The notes: a model not told the origin generated them from the sequence alone. A stretch of DNA of 23,385 bases from Pleurotus djamor (GCA_029747585.1 JAPEVF010000703.1:1-23385), one strand, 5' to 3'; positions 9,850-19,409 are shown, numbered from the stretch's first letter. A program made the numbers and translations.

Positions 9850-10660
9850 TCACCACTCGTCTATATACCCATCCTCCTCCCATTCCTCCCAATGCAGGTA
9901 CTCCGACTCCCCAGAAGCATTCAACTCCCTCAACCTCTGCGCATCCTCTTCAAACTCATCAACCGTCACAATCGCATACAAACTTTTCAACGGATACGCT
10001 GTCGCAAGACGGGATTCCACCAACTTCGCATAGGACCCCGGCATAAGCATAAGCAGATACGTAGCGTTCTTGAGTACCAGGCTACTCAAACGGGGACAGA
10101 GGAGATATGATTCATGTGTGAATGCAGAAGTCGGACGACCTTTTGCGGGATAGAGGATGGGAAATTGTTCTGCCATTTGGTGAACTGGAAGCGCACGACG
10201 ACGGTCAAGGGGAAGCCCGCGATCGCTCAAAGTAAGTCTTGACAACGTAGAGCGGTGGGTCGCACAACGTTGCGACTCGTTCGTCTTCCGAGTACACCCA
10301 AGTGACTGGATAACCGGGATTATTGACAGATATCCTGATGGACGACCATATCTCGGAGTGTTGGATGGCGATTTGTCGCCACGTAGAGCAGACTTGTGTG
10401 AGCACCCAGGGGGCCTTGTTTTTTCGTGCGTGGATTATTGGATCAGATGCAGAGCAATGAGTAAATATCTTTGTTACGAGTTCGGAAGGAAGGGAGTTCA
10501 TAGGCGAAAGTGAGCTGCTAGGCATAGAAGTTGGGTCCGGCCTATGGCGGACAACAAAGAATCCGAAACAGCCGGTGAGCTGCCATACATTGCCGCAGAA
10601 TATAGATACTCACATTTCCTGATGCTTGCGATGGTGAAAGGAAGGGAAAGGAAAGATCAT
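9850..10660 (-). pseudogene. F-box pseudogene with internal deletion and frameshifts (copy 3)
   Basis: The N-terminal part is well kept: a first exon (ATG 10660, MIFPFPSFHHRKHQE, donor GTGAGT), then exon 2 with F-box LPSELVTKIFTHCSASDP and APWVLTQVCSTWRQIA. After RSRASP a one-base loss brings a stop. The next frame continues the family match (TKWQNNFPSSIPQKVVRLLH), then jumps in a third frame to the C-terminal end (CPRLSSLVLKNATYLL onward, stop at 9850). Against copy 1 about 250 codons of the leucine-rich middle are missing. A short F-box-only product of roughly 120 residues could still be made; a full protein could not. Confidence 0.8.
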
Positions 10661-10715
10661 TATGGAAATCTGCGGAGATAAAGAAAAAAAACAGGAGGGT
10701 TGTCATCAATTGAAT

Positions 10716-12194
10716 TCATGCTTGTGGCTGTGGATAAATGACGCTTTGTCCGCCAAGAGTAAGGGAATTGAATCTCATATGTAACCACGAATTATCGACA
10801 GGTCGTTGTTTCCAGTATAACAAACGCAGCTTCCCGTCGTTGTTCAGCTTTTGAAGCCGCGGATGGTCCTTCTCGAAGACTTTCCCTCTCATTGACACGT
10901 CGAGTTCTACCAAAGGACGTCCGATGGCGACCCGAGATTCCACCATCGAAGCGAGTACCCCAGGATTTGCGCTAGTGAGTGCGTCATTCCACAACGAAAA
11001 GCTGGACAGATTTGGGCAAAGGGAAGTCCCCTCGCTGACAGTCAACAAGGTGAGGAGGCGATCCTGGGCGTTTGGGGAAAGACCTAGGACTCCCAAATGA
11101 ACGAGCGACGGGGAACTTTCGAGGATGGGTTGAAAGGGCCGCAAAGGAAAATAAGAACTACGTAATACGAAGGACTCGAGGTTGAGCAACGGGAAAGCCT
11201 TGAATGCCTTGTATATATCCGCTTCGTCTGCTAGGGTCATTGAACTCGAGTTGGGAGCGTAACAGAGGGATTTGATATTGGGGGCACTGATAGCCGCGAG
11301 GGTGGTAACCGTCCCTTCAGTAGGTCCTGCTATTTCCAGGCTTTCAAGGTCCGGAAGGTGTACGCGTTCTTCTGCGTAGTTACAAGTGGTGCATCCACTG
11401 CAATTCTTTACGATCGTAAGACTGAGCGAGGAAACTGTCATCGCGGTTTTCATCAACACCCGCCGGAGAGTAGCGAAATGAACGAAAAGATCACACTCGA
11501 GCGAAAGGTCGCTCAATTGCGACCATGGGATAGGCATGTTAAAGATCTTGTCTAGCCCACCCGTCCAACCAAAGCGTCGTAAATGACGAAAACTTGTGTC
11601 GGGGGATATGAGAGGGAGATGTCTGAGGTGTAAGGTCTCTAGTAGGTTGTCGGGAGCGATCAAAGGTGGGAAAGATGATTCAAGCATTTGAAGCTGAGGC
11701 GGGATGTAGACGGAGAGTGATCGAACACGAAACATTTGCTCGTGTATGAGCCCGACGACGTCCCGCGGGGTGTTTGGCGTCCCCGGGGGTAGTTCCTGTT
11801 CCCAGTACGCATCGTTACCATGCAAATGCAGGGTGATTGACAAAGGGTGACTGCCAGATCGCGTCAAGAAAGTCGAGACGATGCGTGGAGGGGGATCGCA
11901 CGGCTTGTATTTTGTGTCGCCATTGGAAGATATCCAAGTGCTCGGAGGGCGAAGAGGGCGATTGAGGAAGATCGCGAAGGTCGACCACAAGATGGAATCA
12001 GCGATGACCAGTTGGCGCCAGTCGCGACAGATTTGCGTCAGAACCCAAGGTGCATGACTGATTTTCATGGGATCATGAGAGATGGACGTTTTCTTCGGTC
12101 CGTCATTAGCAACGCATGTCAAGAATATCTTGCTCAGGATTTCGAGCGGTAGACTGTGGATCGATAACCCTCGTTTATCCATGCAAGTTGTCAT
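10716..12194 (-). CDS. F-box domain protein, divergent intact member
   Basis: A single open frame of 492 residues starts MTTCMDKRGLSIHSLPLEIL. The F-box lies near residues 12-75 (LPLEILSKIFLTC, APWVLTQICRDWRQLV, SILWSTFAIF), with an insert of about 15 residues compared with copy 1. A PCDPPPRIVSTFLTRSGSHPL segment matches the LCDPPLYVIKTYLARSRTSPL position of copy 1. A leucine-rich C-terminal region follows. It probably acts as an SCF adaptor with unknown substrate. The last codons contain the GCTTTGTCCGCCAAGAG motif found upstream of the other copies, so its 3' end was caught up in the array's duplication. A short upstream exon, as in copy 1, cannot be excluded; an AG lies just before the ATG. 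Confidence 0.85.
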   Translation of the reverse strand: MTTCMDKRGLSIHSLPLEILSKIFLTCVANDGPKKTSISHDPMKISHAPWVLTQICRDWRQLVIADSILWSTFAIFLNRPLRPPSTWISSNGDTKYKPCDPPPRIVSTFLTRSGSHPLSITLHLHGNDAYWEQELPPGTPNTPRDVVGLIHEQMFRVRSLSVYIPPQLQMLESSFPPLIAPDNLLETLHLRHLPLISPDTSFRHLRRFGWTGGLDKIFNMPIPWSQLSDLSLECDLFVHFATLRRVLMKTAMTVSSLSLTIVKNCSGCTTCNYAEERVHLPDLESLEIAGPTEGTVTTLAAISAPNIKSLCYAPNSSSMTLADEADIYKAFKAFPLLNLESFVLRSSYFPLRPFQPILESSPSLVHLGVLGLSPNAQDRLLTLLTVSEGTSLCPNLSSFSLWNDALTSANPGVLASMVESRVAIGRPLVELDVSMRGKVFEKDHPRLQKLNNDGKLRLLYWKQRPVDNSWLHMRFNSLTLGGQSVIYPQPQA

Positions 12195-12557
12195 TATCTT
12201 AGTCTAAAGGAGTACATGGAGTCAGTATGGCTGGAAGATACGCAAGAAAACGTACTATGCAAGGTTCAAGGCCATAACCAGTCTGTAATCAATGATATTA
12301 TCGATCGGTACCGGTAGAACAAGAACAAGTTGAACACAAGTTGAACCTGGTGGCAAACACTGTCACGGTCACGTGCGTCCCACTTGGCACCAGGCTGTTA
12401 TAGGCTGTTATCGTAGTGACTCTGAGTCTGACGGACTTGTAGCTCAAAGCACGGATTTCATTGACCAGCCATATCCAAAGCGATAACAAGAAAGACACTA
12501 CTTTTCGCACCGCGCCCGAACAAGTCGATTATGCCTCATTCGGTGTGTGGGCAGCGG
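12195..12557. other. Intergenic region with two short tandem duplications
   Basis: These 363 bp separate the F-box gene start from the 3' end of the PBDC1 gene. Two short tandem copies occur within 90 bp: ACAAGTTGAAC twice (12325-12346) and GGCTGTTAT(A/C) twice (12393-12412). No coding region is supported. Confidence 0.5.
12325..12346. repeat. 11-bp tandem duplication
   Basis: ACAAGTTGAAC is present twice in perfect tandem in the promoter-side flank of the F-box gene. It looks like a replication-slippage product. Confidence 0.7.
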
Positions 12558-13587
12558 TTATGACCTGCTCTTCTTGCCTTTCTTGTCGGCCTTCTCCTTC
12601 TCCAGACGTTCCTTCTCTGCCTCTTCCTTCGCGAGTTCGTGTGCGCGGTCGTTTAGTCCTAATCTGTTCCTGCAGATTTCATATGCGTAGAACTAGACAC
12701 ACGGAAAGAAAGAGAGGGGGAGAGAGAGGTTAGTGGTTCGGATATGAGTACGTGGAGAAGTCATAGACGACGAACCTGGATGCGAGTGACTGTCATTTGT
12801 GAGAGAAGGAACATGAGAACGCGTTACTAGTCAGAGGGAAAGGTGGGTGGGGCACGTACCGAAGATCGTGTTTGTCTCCCCATACTCCTGTGTGGCGTCC
12901 GTGCGGATCAGGGACCCAAAGTTATAATCCTTGACCTTCTTCTCATACCTACCGCACGACAACATCGTCAGCCCACATACTCACGACCTAGGAAAAAAGC
13001 ATAAAGCAGTGAACGAAGCAAGACGCACTCGGCAATGAACTTCCGCCACCGTTCCTTCCCTTCAGGACTCTTCATCCATTCCTCATCAATCTTCGTCAAC
13101 TTGGTATATGGCTCGGTGTTGAGTTCAGGGAAATCTTTCATGATGTGGTCGAAGATTTCATCGTCGAACCTAACAATTAATTGATCACGTTAAAAGCCCA
13201 GATCAAACATTGTTGCAAACGACGGGGACGTTGGGGGACGCTGGGTACTCACTTCGTTAGTCGAAGCTCCTTGGGGTGGACCTTTTCTAGGAGATTCCAA
13301 TATGTCTAAGGATTAGCAAAGAGGATGGCTTTAGGCATTGATCATGAATTCGAACGACACGGGTGCTAACCTGAGCTTGTTCAACGGCCTTGACAGCGAA
13401 TCTTGCAGATCATTGCATTCACAGCGTCCTCCTCCCATAATAGAATAGATGTACTTACTGTTTCTCAATCTATAATGCGCATGGTCCAACAATCCGATTA
13501 GCGATCCCATTCGGGCTCAATCAAAGGTTGGAGCCCTCTCACCTCCATGAGATTTTGAGCATTCTTCGGGTCGAATTTTCCTGCCAT
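12558..13587 (-). CDS. PBDC1: PBDC1/Chp1 homolog, cytosolic chaperone for eEF1A (8 exons)
   Basis: Exons: 13587-13543, 13469-13459, 13401-13371, 13305-13253, 13169-13029, 12948-12860, 12789-12776 and 12692-12558. They sum to 519 nt, 172 residues. The protein starts MAGKFDPKNAQNLMEIEKQF and continues with KAVEQAQTYWNLLEKV, LRLTKFDDEIF, FPEL, WRKFI, YNFGSLIRTDATQEY and NTIFVTRIQFYAYEICRNR. These are the conserved blocks of human PBDC1 and yeast YPL225W. The C-terminus is a Lys/Glu-rich charged tail. In yeast this protein is a ribosome-associated, dedicated chaperone for newly made eEF1A. Exons of 11 and 14 nt are needed to keep the family sequence. All exon joins are in phase with GT-AG sites, so the model is firm. 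The ZZZ3-type gene lies about 400 bp upstream on the same strand. Confidence 0.92.
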
Positions 13588-13986
13588 TTCTCGAGTGCGA
13601 TTTCAAAGTGTAGTAGAGGATGAAGATATTCTGGTTTGTCGAGGTAACGGTGGTTGCGGTGAAGGTTGAAATACGCGATGATGTGGCAGGCAGAGTTCAA
13701 GCTGGCATTCCACGTGGCACATTGAGTACGATCATGATCGACACAGGTGTGACACAACTCGTGACGGCGCTTTGGCAGACGACTGCTAAATGTTGGATGT
13801 GGACAGCTCGAACCGCTGGGGGTTAGGCAGAGACACGGTTGAAGCTAGTGTGATAGATGTCTGATAGTTCTAAAATATGCTTATACACATGGTCGAGCTA
13901 GTCTCATGCTAGTGGGGTTAATGCTGCGGGGAAGTTGTTGGGGGATTGTGGATTACCGTCATCATCGGTACAAAGAACATCGCCTG
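13588..13986. other. Intergenic region between the ZZZ3-type and PBDC1 genes
   Basis: These 399 bp must hold the 3' end of the upstream gene and the promoter and leader of PBDC1. One minus-strand frame stays open for long and includes several Cys and His codons (CHTCVDHDRTQC). It overlaps the PBDC1 start in another frame and has no good start, so I treat it as leader sequence. Confidence 0.45.
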
Positions 13987-15214
13987 CTACGAGCCATGAC
14001 TATTAACACCGACACCAAACCGTTTCAACTTGTCGAAATACTTTTGGACCCTACTAGCAACCTGTCGTGGGGTACGCCGGCCTTTCATGGCCTGTGATAT
14101 CTTTTGCCATCTTGTCGGAACATCAGATACCGATTACGGATAAACTTTTCACAAAACACACACACCTGTTCTTCGCGCCTTCTGGAATCTCCTCCAACAA
14201 CTTTTCTAGCAGATGTTGTTCTGAGGTTGACCAAGCTTGTTTGTACGTCTCGGGTTTAGGCTTTCCAGCATCGCGAGAACGTTTCGTGGTTGGGGGCGGC
14301 AGCGGCGCAGACAGAGGGGCTTCTTGAGCAGCTTTAAGCTTAACCTTCTTTGATGGTCTGCGATTGGTCGTGTCCCCTTCAAGGGTGCGAGCGATCTTCG
14401 TTGCTGGTGGTGGTGGGGGTGGAAGTTGTGGCGGAGGAGACGACGCCAACGACAATGGCTCTCGGTCATCGAGTGAAATATCAACGAGGCCGCTCTCATC
14501 TTCCATATCACGGCGCACGACAACATCCGTCGGCACACGCGCGCTAATGGATATAGTCAGCCCACCGCATTTCATTTTTCGCTTGTGCAGCTTCATCATC
14601 CGTTCCCGCTCCAATTCCTTCTTTAGGGCGTTGAGATCGATTTCCTCACCCTCATCTGGGTCAAAGCATCCTGATCGAGTGAGCTCGTCAATGACTGGGT
14701 CGATTATGCGAGATTTGGCGGCTCGAACGAGGATTTGGAGCTCAGAGGGGGGCGGGCGGGTTTGTCGGGTGCCGTTCGCGATGAAGGTGAGAGGGGTAGG
14801 ATCTGATCATGGTGTGGTTAGGATGAGGGCATGGGGTGACAAGCAGGGAGATACTTGCCTCTGCCGGCATAAATTCCCCAGTCCAAATCTGGGGGATTCG
14901 TCCATCCGTCTAACCTGCTGCTCAGCTTGAAAGCCGAGTCGTTGAGCTGGTCTACGAAGTCAATATCCACTCGTGAGGTGGTCGACAGGAGTTCCCACCT
15001 TGTCACAAAGCTCATGGAACATATCTGGATCTTCGGCATAATCAGATTTCAGTTTCTTCAGCCGTTCGATGTCGGACTGGGTGCGCTCGAGCAGTAATTT
15101 TTGGGAGTCGATAAACTGTTGTAGCGCCTCGAAGCTGAATAGCTGGGTTTAGTATGATGGGCATTGGAGAAATCAGAGTTGTGATGCGTACTTATCAGCG
15201 CAAGGGGGTACCAT
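13987..15214 (-). CDS. ZZZ3-type SANT/Myb-like domain protein (5 exons, one GC-AG intron)
   Basis: Exons 15214-15192, 15134-14999, 14946-14859, 14802-14166 and 14110-13987 give 335 residues. The N-terminal part is helical and coiled-coil-like (FEALQQFIDSQKLLLERTQS, then IERLKKLKSDYAEDP). The middle is basic and proline-rich with a likely nuclear-localisation cluster (RRPSKKVKLK). The C-terminal SANT domain spans about 270-325: WSTSEQHLLEKLL, RWQKISQAMKGRRTPRQVAS, RVQKYFDKLK. This RTxxQVxSRVQKYFxKL pattern is the signature of the SANT domain of ZZZ3, a subunit of the ATAC histone acetyltransferase complex in animals. No ZZ zinc finger is present: the frame stops after NSHGS. A nuclear, chromatin-related role is inferred from the domain only. 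Confidence 0.87.
14803..14858 (-). other. GC-AG intron in the ZZZ3-type gene
   Basis: The exon ends GGCAGAG and the intron begins GCAAGT, the consensus of the rare GC donor class, ending ATGATCAG 56 bases later. Phase 1 is kept on both sides (AGA G|AT CCT). No GT donor nearby keeps the frame. Confidence 0.75.
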
Positions 15215-16036
15215 GGTAGGAAAAGGGTAGGATGAATCATTGGGGGAAGGGTGCGCAAAGAAAGTGGTAGGAAAAGTCGCCTGCAAATAACTCTTTTCTC
15301 ACGACAAGTCGTGAAGATAGGGAGCCCCTGGATTTGCTGTACGATGAGTTTGCCTCCTGTCTTCGAAACCACAACCACCAGTCCCGAATGTCTTCCCCTC
15401 GCGCGATTTCAATGAATTGATTCAGAGCTACGAGCTCTACTCGTGAAAAGCCTCCGAATCTTAGGCCCTAGGCCCCACTCAGAAGCGTCAGCATCTCTAG
15501 AATTCCTCATTTCAACTGCTCCGCCCAGGATATCGCACGCGGTCTTGGAAGAGCGTCGAGAGAGATGTGTTGGTAGACATGACCATGCTCAGGGAATTGC
15601 GTCCGGATAACATATATAGGCCTGTTTGTGGATGCTGCAGCGGGCTCAGCGTCTAGCTGGCGTCTACTGAGCAAATTCAGCTTGTTCGATTGATCGGTAC
15701 CGAATTGCCTATTTGACGCGNTTTTTATTGCATCCGCTCCTCTTCAAAACNTTTTTTCTGTCAAGCATATGGGACGCTTCCAGACCGAGAACTAGCCGCA
15801 ATTGGCTCTAGGGAGACCAAGCGACCTGTCTCCGTGTGAATGTGAACAGCCTAAGCCCCGCACCCAGGACCCCTTCCTCCTCTCCCTCCTCGTCATCTTC
15901 TCAGCGCCGACTTGCTTTTTTACGCTGCAAGGTGATACGGTGCGTGTTTTTGCCTTTAGACTTGGCTGACGCCGACCTGACACGTATGTGATAGGGCATA
16001 ACAATTCAGGCGCTAGCCCCATCCCAATAAATTGTA
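15215..16036. other. Divergent promoter region of the ZZZ3-type and DUF6699 genes
   Basis: About 820 bp between two genes transcribed away from each other. Two ambiguous bases (15721, 15751) each precede a run of five or six T. I find no TATA element at a suitable distance from either start and no supportable coding region. Confidence 0.45.
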
Positions 16037-16843
16037 ATGCCTACGAAAAATCCCAAGCGTGTGCGGTTTGCTGCGAAAAGCACCGTCCATGAATTACCTT
16101 CATCTAATCCACTACCCTCAAGACCGCCGCCGCCACCAGCCTTATCTTCGCCACAATCCTCTGCGACGTCCGAGGAGTCTTTGACAGTCCAGCAAAGACG
16201 GCCCCCAAGAGTCCTTCAACGTCCACCAATTCATGAAATCGTCATTCCAATCCCACACACTCGCAGCCATACCTCGTTCCCCATCCCGTTCAGAGACATT
16301 TACACCATCCCTCTTCAACTTCACTCCGCACTATTGAACCCTTCCCCCTTCAAATACAACTGCGCGCAGCATCCCACGACATTGACCATTACCACCCCCG
16401 ACCTATCACCCCGTTTTCCCTCCGAGCCAGCGACAAACCTACCTATCTCCTCCTTGACCATCCAATCTCCCCATTTACCTTGGAGGATAACCGTCAAGGC
16501 CTCACGTCATGGCATGGTAACCATATCCGACGTCCTCCATGCCATTTACAAAACCCTTCGGGAATGCATCCACTTGGCTGACTTTGAATTGCTTTCGCCG
16601 AACGATAAGAAAAGGGTTCGGAAATCGTACGAAGATAGGTATCGAGGGTTGAGAAGCTCGAAGCTAGGCGTGCTATCCAAGAGCGGTATTGGCGGTGCTG
16701 GTGGGAACAGGAAGAGGAGCGAGGAGGCTGCGGAGGAGAAAAGACAGGGAGTCAAGAAGATCGACTTCCTCATGGGTAAGACTCGTTTTATGGGTCTTTC
16801 GGCTACGACCAACCCTGTCGTATGGGTTCTTATCACTTCGTAG
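16037..16843 (+). CDS. DUF6699 domain protein
   Basis: A single-exon frame of 268 residues. Residues 1-80 are proline- and serine-rich and start with a basic stretch (MPTKNPKRVRFAAK). From about residue 85 it follows the layout of the DUF6699 domain of Agaricomycetes: a hydrophobic DI-like opening, NLPISSLTIQSPHLPWRITV, MVTISDVLHAIYKTLRECI, RVRKSYEDRYRGL, and the closing KKIDFLMGKTRFMGLS followed by VVWVLI. The family's function is unknown; members are numerous and species-variable in mushrooms. The gene is divergent from the ZZZ3-type gene. A basic linker rich in Lys, Arg and Glu sits inside the domain before the VDFLMG-like block, as is common in the family. Confidence 0.88.
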   Translation: MPTKNPKRVRFAAKSTVHELPSSNPLPSRPPPPPALSSPQSSATSEESLTVQQRRPPRVLQRPPIHEIVIPIPHTRSHTSFPIPFRDIYTIPLQLHSALLNPSPFKYNCAQHPTTLTITTPDLSPRFPSEPATNLPISSLTIQSPHLPWRITVKASRHGMVTISDVLHAIYKTLRECIHLADFELLSPNDKKRVRKSYEDRYRGLRSSKLGVLSKSGIGGAGGNRKRSEEAAEEKRQGVKKIDFLMGKTRFMGLSATTNPVVWVLITS

Positions 16844-17417
16844 CGGGCACCCACTTCCTTTCCATCATCTATTCCTTTTTTTCTTCTGGGCTATCTTATC
16901 GATTTCATATCATTATTTCCTTCTTCGCTGGTCTTCTCCCTATGATACACCTTACCTATCTACATATGCCTCTCTCCAACGGACACTAAAAGTTTTGTAA
17001 TCCCTACCCGTTGTATCCCTTAGACGCTCACCTATTCCCCGGAAGTCGAAAAAACGAATGTACCATCTTCTTCACCTATAGCTACGTACGATCCAGATCT
17101 CTATATCTTCTTGATTGACAGGCGACTTCCCGACTAGTTCGAGGAAGTATATGCCGCCTCATGGTCTCCACGCTGCCTTGCGCTGTTTCTCGAGGGTTGC
17201 CTCGATTGTGATCGTCGACATGCTTGCTTCGATCGGGGATCTCACACTTTGGTTGATCAGGCTCAGTTTAGACTTTGTCCTGCCTCGTGCCTTGCGCTAG
17301 GAGTCAGGATAGAGTCAGGATTGGAGGAGTGGTGAGTGGTTGCTACGAGTGGGATAGGAGCGCCCCCTTAGAGGAAGGTCACGGAAATCGGAATTGCAAT
17401 TGGGGTTTGTTTCGATT
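16844..17417. other. Intergenic region upstream of the APH-like kinase gene
   Basis: About 570 bp. The first part is pyrimidine-rich and is probably the 3' flank of the DUF6699 gene. A plus-strand frame at 17115-17300 has no homology I can recognise. Near 17302-17325 GAGTCAGGAT is nearly repeated in tandem. No gene is supported. Confidence 0.4.
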
Positions 17418-18311
17418 ATGGGTGACTTGGCCCTACCAGCACCAGCGTCTTCATCGATTCCGTTGGATGATGGCTCGGCGCGAGGCTACAAGGATACGGC
17501 CTGCAACCACAGGCAGACTTTTTCGCAAATCGCTTTCTCGAGACGGATCTCTTCCCGACGACATGCGAATTCCTCCATCCTATATCTATCTTCGAATACA
17601 CTGGTGAAATATGGCCATTCCGTTCATCTCTCCGAAGCCGCAGCTCTGTCATACCTAGCCTCGTCTGCTCCCGCCATTCCTGTTCCGAGACTGCGCTGTG
17701 CGTTTCGCGATGAGAGAACTGGCGTGACATATATCGTCATGGATAAGATTGACGGGAGACCTTTGAGTGAAACTTGGGGGCAGACTTCAAAAGAGGAGAA
17801 GGGCGAGCTGCTGACACAGCTGAAAACCATATTCGGACAAGTGAGGATGCTCAAAAAACCCACTGATCTAGGCATTGCCGACAACGCCGGTTGTGCTGCA
17901 GATGGTGGCAAGCTGCATGACCACTGGATATGGAAGGCTGCGGGAGACAAGGGAATGGGTCCTTTTGCGAACGAGGCAACATTCAATCTATTTCTTCGAA
18001 ATGGAGTGTCGAATACAGATGCCATGAAAGATCCAGAAATCAAAGCGGAGGTTGATAAACTCATCGTGTTGCATGAAGCGTCTGAGGCGAAGACGAGGGA
18101 GACTGTCTTCACACACGGCGACATCAGCCTCAGCAATATTCTGGTGAAGGATGGGAAGGTGGTAGGCATTGTGGATTGGGAGTACACAACTGCGATGAAC
18201 ACTCATTACATCGAAGGGTGGAGGGAGCAAATTGGCACGTTTCTGGACGAGTGGCCGAAGGAAACGCAGATGGATGATCTCTGGAGGAAGCTTTATTGTG
18301 ATGGACCTTAG
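17418..18311 (+). CDS. APH-type (aminoglycoside phosphotransferase-like) kinase, fungal
   Basis: The first ATG gives 297 residues without introns. The N-lobe carries LVKYGHSVHLSEAAALSYL and TYIVMDKIDG, the usual Lys-containing strand, helix and hinge of the fungal APH family (PF01636). The catalytic loop is HGDISLSNILV (His233-Gly-Asp, then Asn) and the metal site is GIVDWE (Asp253). Fungal members are cytosolic small-molecule or protein kinases of unknown substrate. Directly after DWE most relatives have a segment like AGWYPEYWEY; here DWEY runs straight into TTAM, so about ten residues appear to be missing. The frame is intact. The 17418 ATG was preferred because no ATG precedes it in frame; the stretch at residues 20-50 is poor for the family and may hide an unrecognised intron. 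Confidence 0.8.
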   Translation: MGDLALPAPASSSIPLDDGSARGYKDTACNHRQTFSQIAFSRRISSRRHANSSILYLSSNTLVKYGHSVHLSEAAALSYLASSAPAIPVPRLRCAFRDERTGVTYIVMDKIDGRPLSETWGQTSKEEKGELLTQLKTIFGQVRMLKKPTDLGIADNAGCAADGGKLHDHWIWKAAGDKGMGPFANEATFNLFLRNGVSNTDAMKDPEIKAEVDKLIVLHEASEAKTRETVFTHGDISLSNILVKDGKVVGIVDWEYTTAMNTHYIEGWREQIGTFLDEWPKETQMDDLWRKLYCDGP

Positions 18312-18515
18312 GGTGCATCTAACTTCGAAGCTGCTAAACACAAGAATGAGGAGACGTACTCGGATTTTGATACCATCCGCTGCGCATTGTACGTATTGCA
18401 TCCTCAAGGGCGGGATGCCGACGACTCGGATCTCGGACCAATTGATGCTCATGCTGGGCGTTCCGAGTTGGCTGGGATAGCTGGGGTTCAAGGCGTTCAG
18501 CTAGGGCGATTTGAT

Positions 18516-18986
18516 TTAAAGAATGCTTCGGCTTTTGCTTCTGGGAGGAATCTGCGAGGGAGGCTTGACTGAAGAAGGTGGACGGATGGGTGGAGGAGTG
18601 GTGGTAGTGGTCGGCGTGTCTAGAAAAGCCTCCTGTGCCCTCTGCCCTTTGACTGATTCCATGGTTTCCTTTGAGCCAGCAATCATTTTCGTGTCAAGCG
18701 TTCCCGCATAAAGGAGTCTGCTCCGATGTTGGCTGAGGTTCCCGTTCTAATGGAGGGTGGTCGGACCCGGGTGGCTTCAAGGGAACTGGCGGCGGCGTGG
18801 GCCGCGTGGCTTCCCGCTGGGGCTGGCTATGTCACGTTGCTGAGCTGATTTCAAAACATCAGAGGAAGGAAAACTAGTCAAGGACGACGAGGCACCCTTC
18901 AACGCCCTCGTTGGCATCTTCCTACCGCTAGGCCTTCGAGAAGAGGTACTTTTAAATTTGCCGGAGGTGCTCTCAGTGGCAGTCAT
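18516..18986 (-). pseudogene. Frameshifted proline/serine-rich gene remnant
   Basis: From an ATG at 18986 a serine-rich frame (MTATESTSGKFKSTSSRRPS) stays open to 18777. Just before its end, a second frame takes over in protein-like form (RPTPPPVPLKPPGSDHPP, then LEREPQPTSEQTPL). It stops, and the first frame resumes (GTLDTKMIAGSKETMESV, QEAFLDTPTTTTTPPPIRPP) to a TAA at 18516-18518. The two shifts cancel, as expected of two small indels in a once-continuous low-complexity gene. No intron of normal size fits. The protein family is not recognised. A sequencing error pair is the alternative. Confidence 0.4.
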
Positions 18987-19409
18987 AGCTGATGTACGTA
19001 TAACGCAGAATTTTCAAGCAGGTGACCCATGGTGAAGTGGTGGAGGACCAATGATGAGCCCAAGGTCCTGTGGATCCTATCTGCAATCGGAAGGTACACG
19101 CCCACGTGTCGTGTGGCGCGTGCCAACTTACTTACCGGTTCGGTGTGTCTTTATTCGTCGAACAATGGTCGGAGTTTCAACTATCGTCCCTTTCTTTCTG
19201 CCCACCACCACCCATCGCGTTTCGCGTTTTCCATACCTTAATCGGGACACCGTTCGAACTCAAACCCATTGTTCCATCCACCTGAACCAAATTAGGCAAT
19301 AGAACATTAATTACCCTGATCATAACCACGCAGTGGCCATTGCTCCAGTCATATAAATTGGTGAGGCGCGCTGGTTCCGTTTCTCTGACTATTTTCTTCC
19401 GCTAACATC
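18987..19409. other. Promoter region of the FunK1 kinase gene
   Basis: These 423 bp lie between the pseudogene start (minus) and the FunK1 start (plus). Several plus-strand frames are open but none resembles a protein. A TATA-like ATATAAAT lies at 19351-19358. Confidence 0.45.
19351..19358 (+). promoter_or_regulatory. TATA-like element of the FunK1 gene
   Basis: ATATAAAT stands 52-59 bp upstream of the ATG at 19410, followed by a pyrimidine-rich leader (TTTCTCTGACTATTTTCTTC). This is a usual arrangement for a filamentous fungal promoter. Confidence 0.45.

Noticed and set aside
12298..12510. Minus-strand frame with a signal-peptide-like start
   Set aside because: It begins with GTG, has no homology I can see, and spans the tandem duplications of the intergenic region.
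13539..13757. Cys/His-rich minus-strand frame as a zinc-finger exon of the ZZZ3-type gene
   Set aside because: The ZZZ3-type frame ends at 13987 with no usable donor before the stop, and this frame overlaps the PBDC1 start. It is more likely leader sequence.
14364..14930. Plus-strand frame of 188 codons
   Set aside because: Antisense to the ZZZ3-type gene, whose spliced frame has a recognisable SANT domain; the low-complexity Ser/Gly reading comes from its proline-rich part.
17624..18202. Minus-strand frame of 192 codons
   Set aside because: Antisense to the APH-like kinase, which carries the HGD and DWE motifs.
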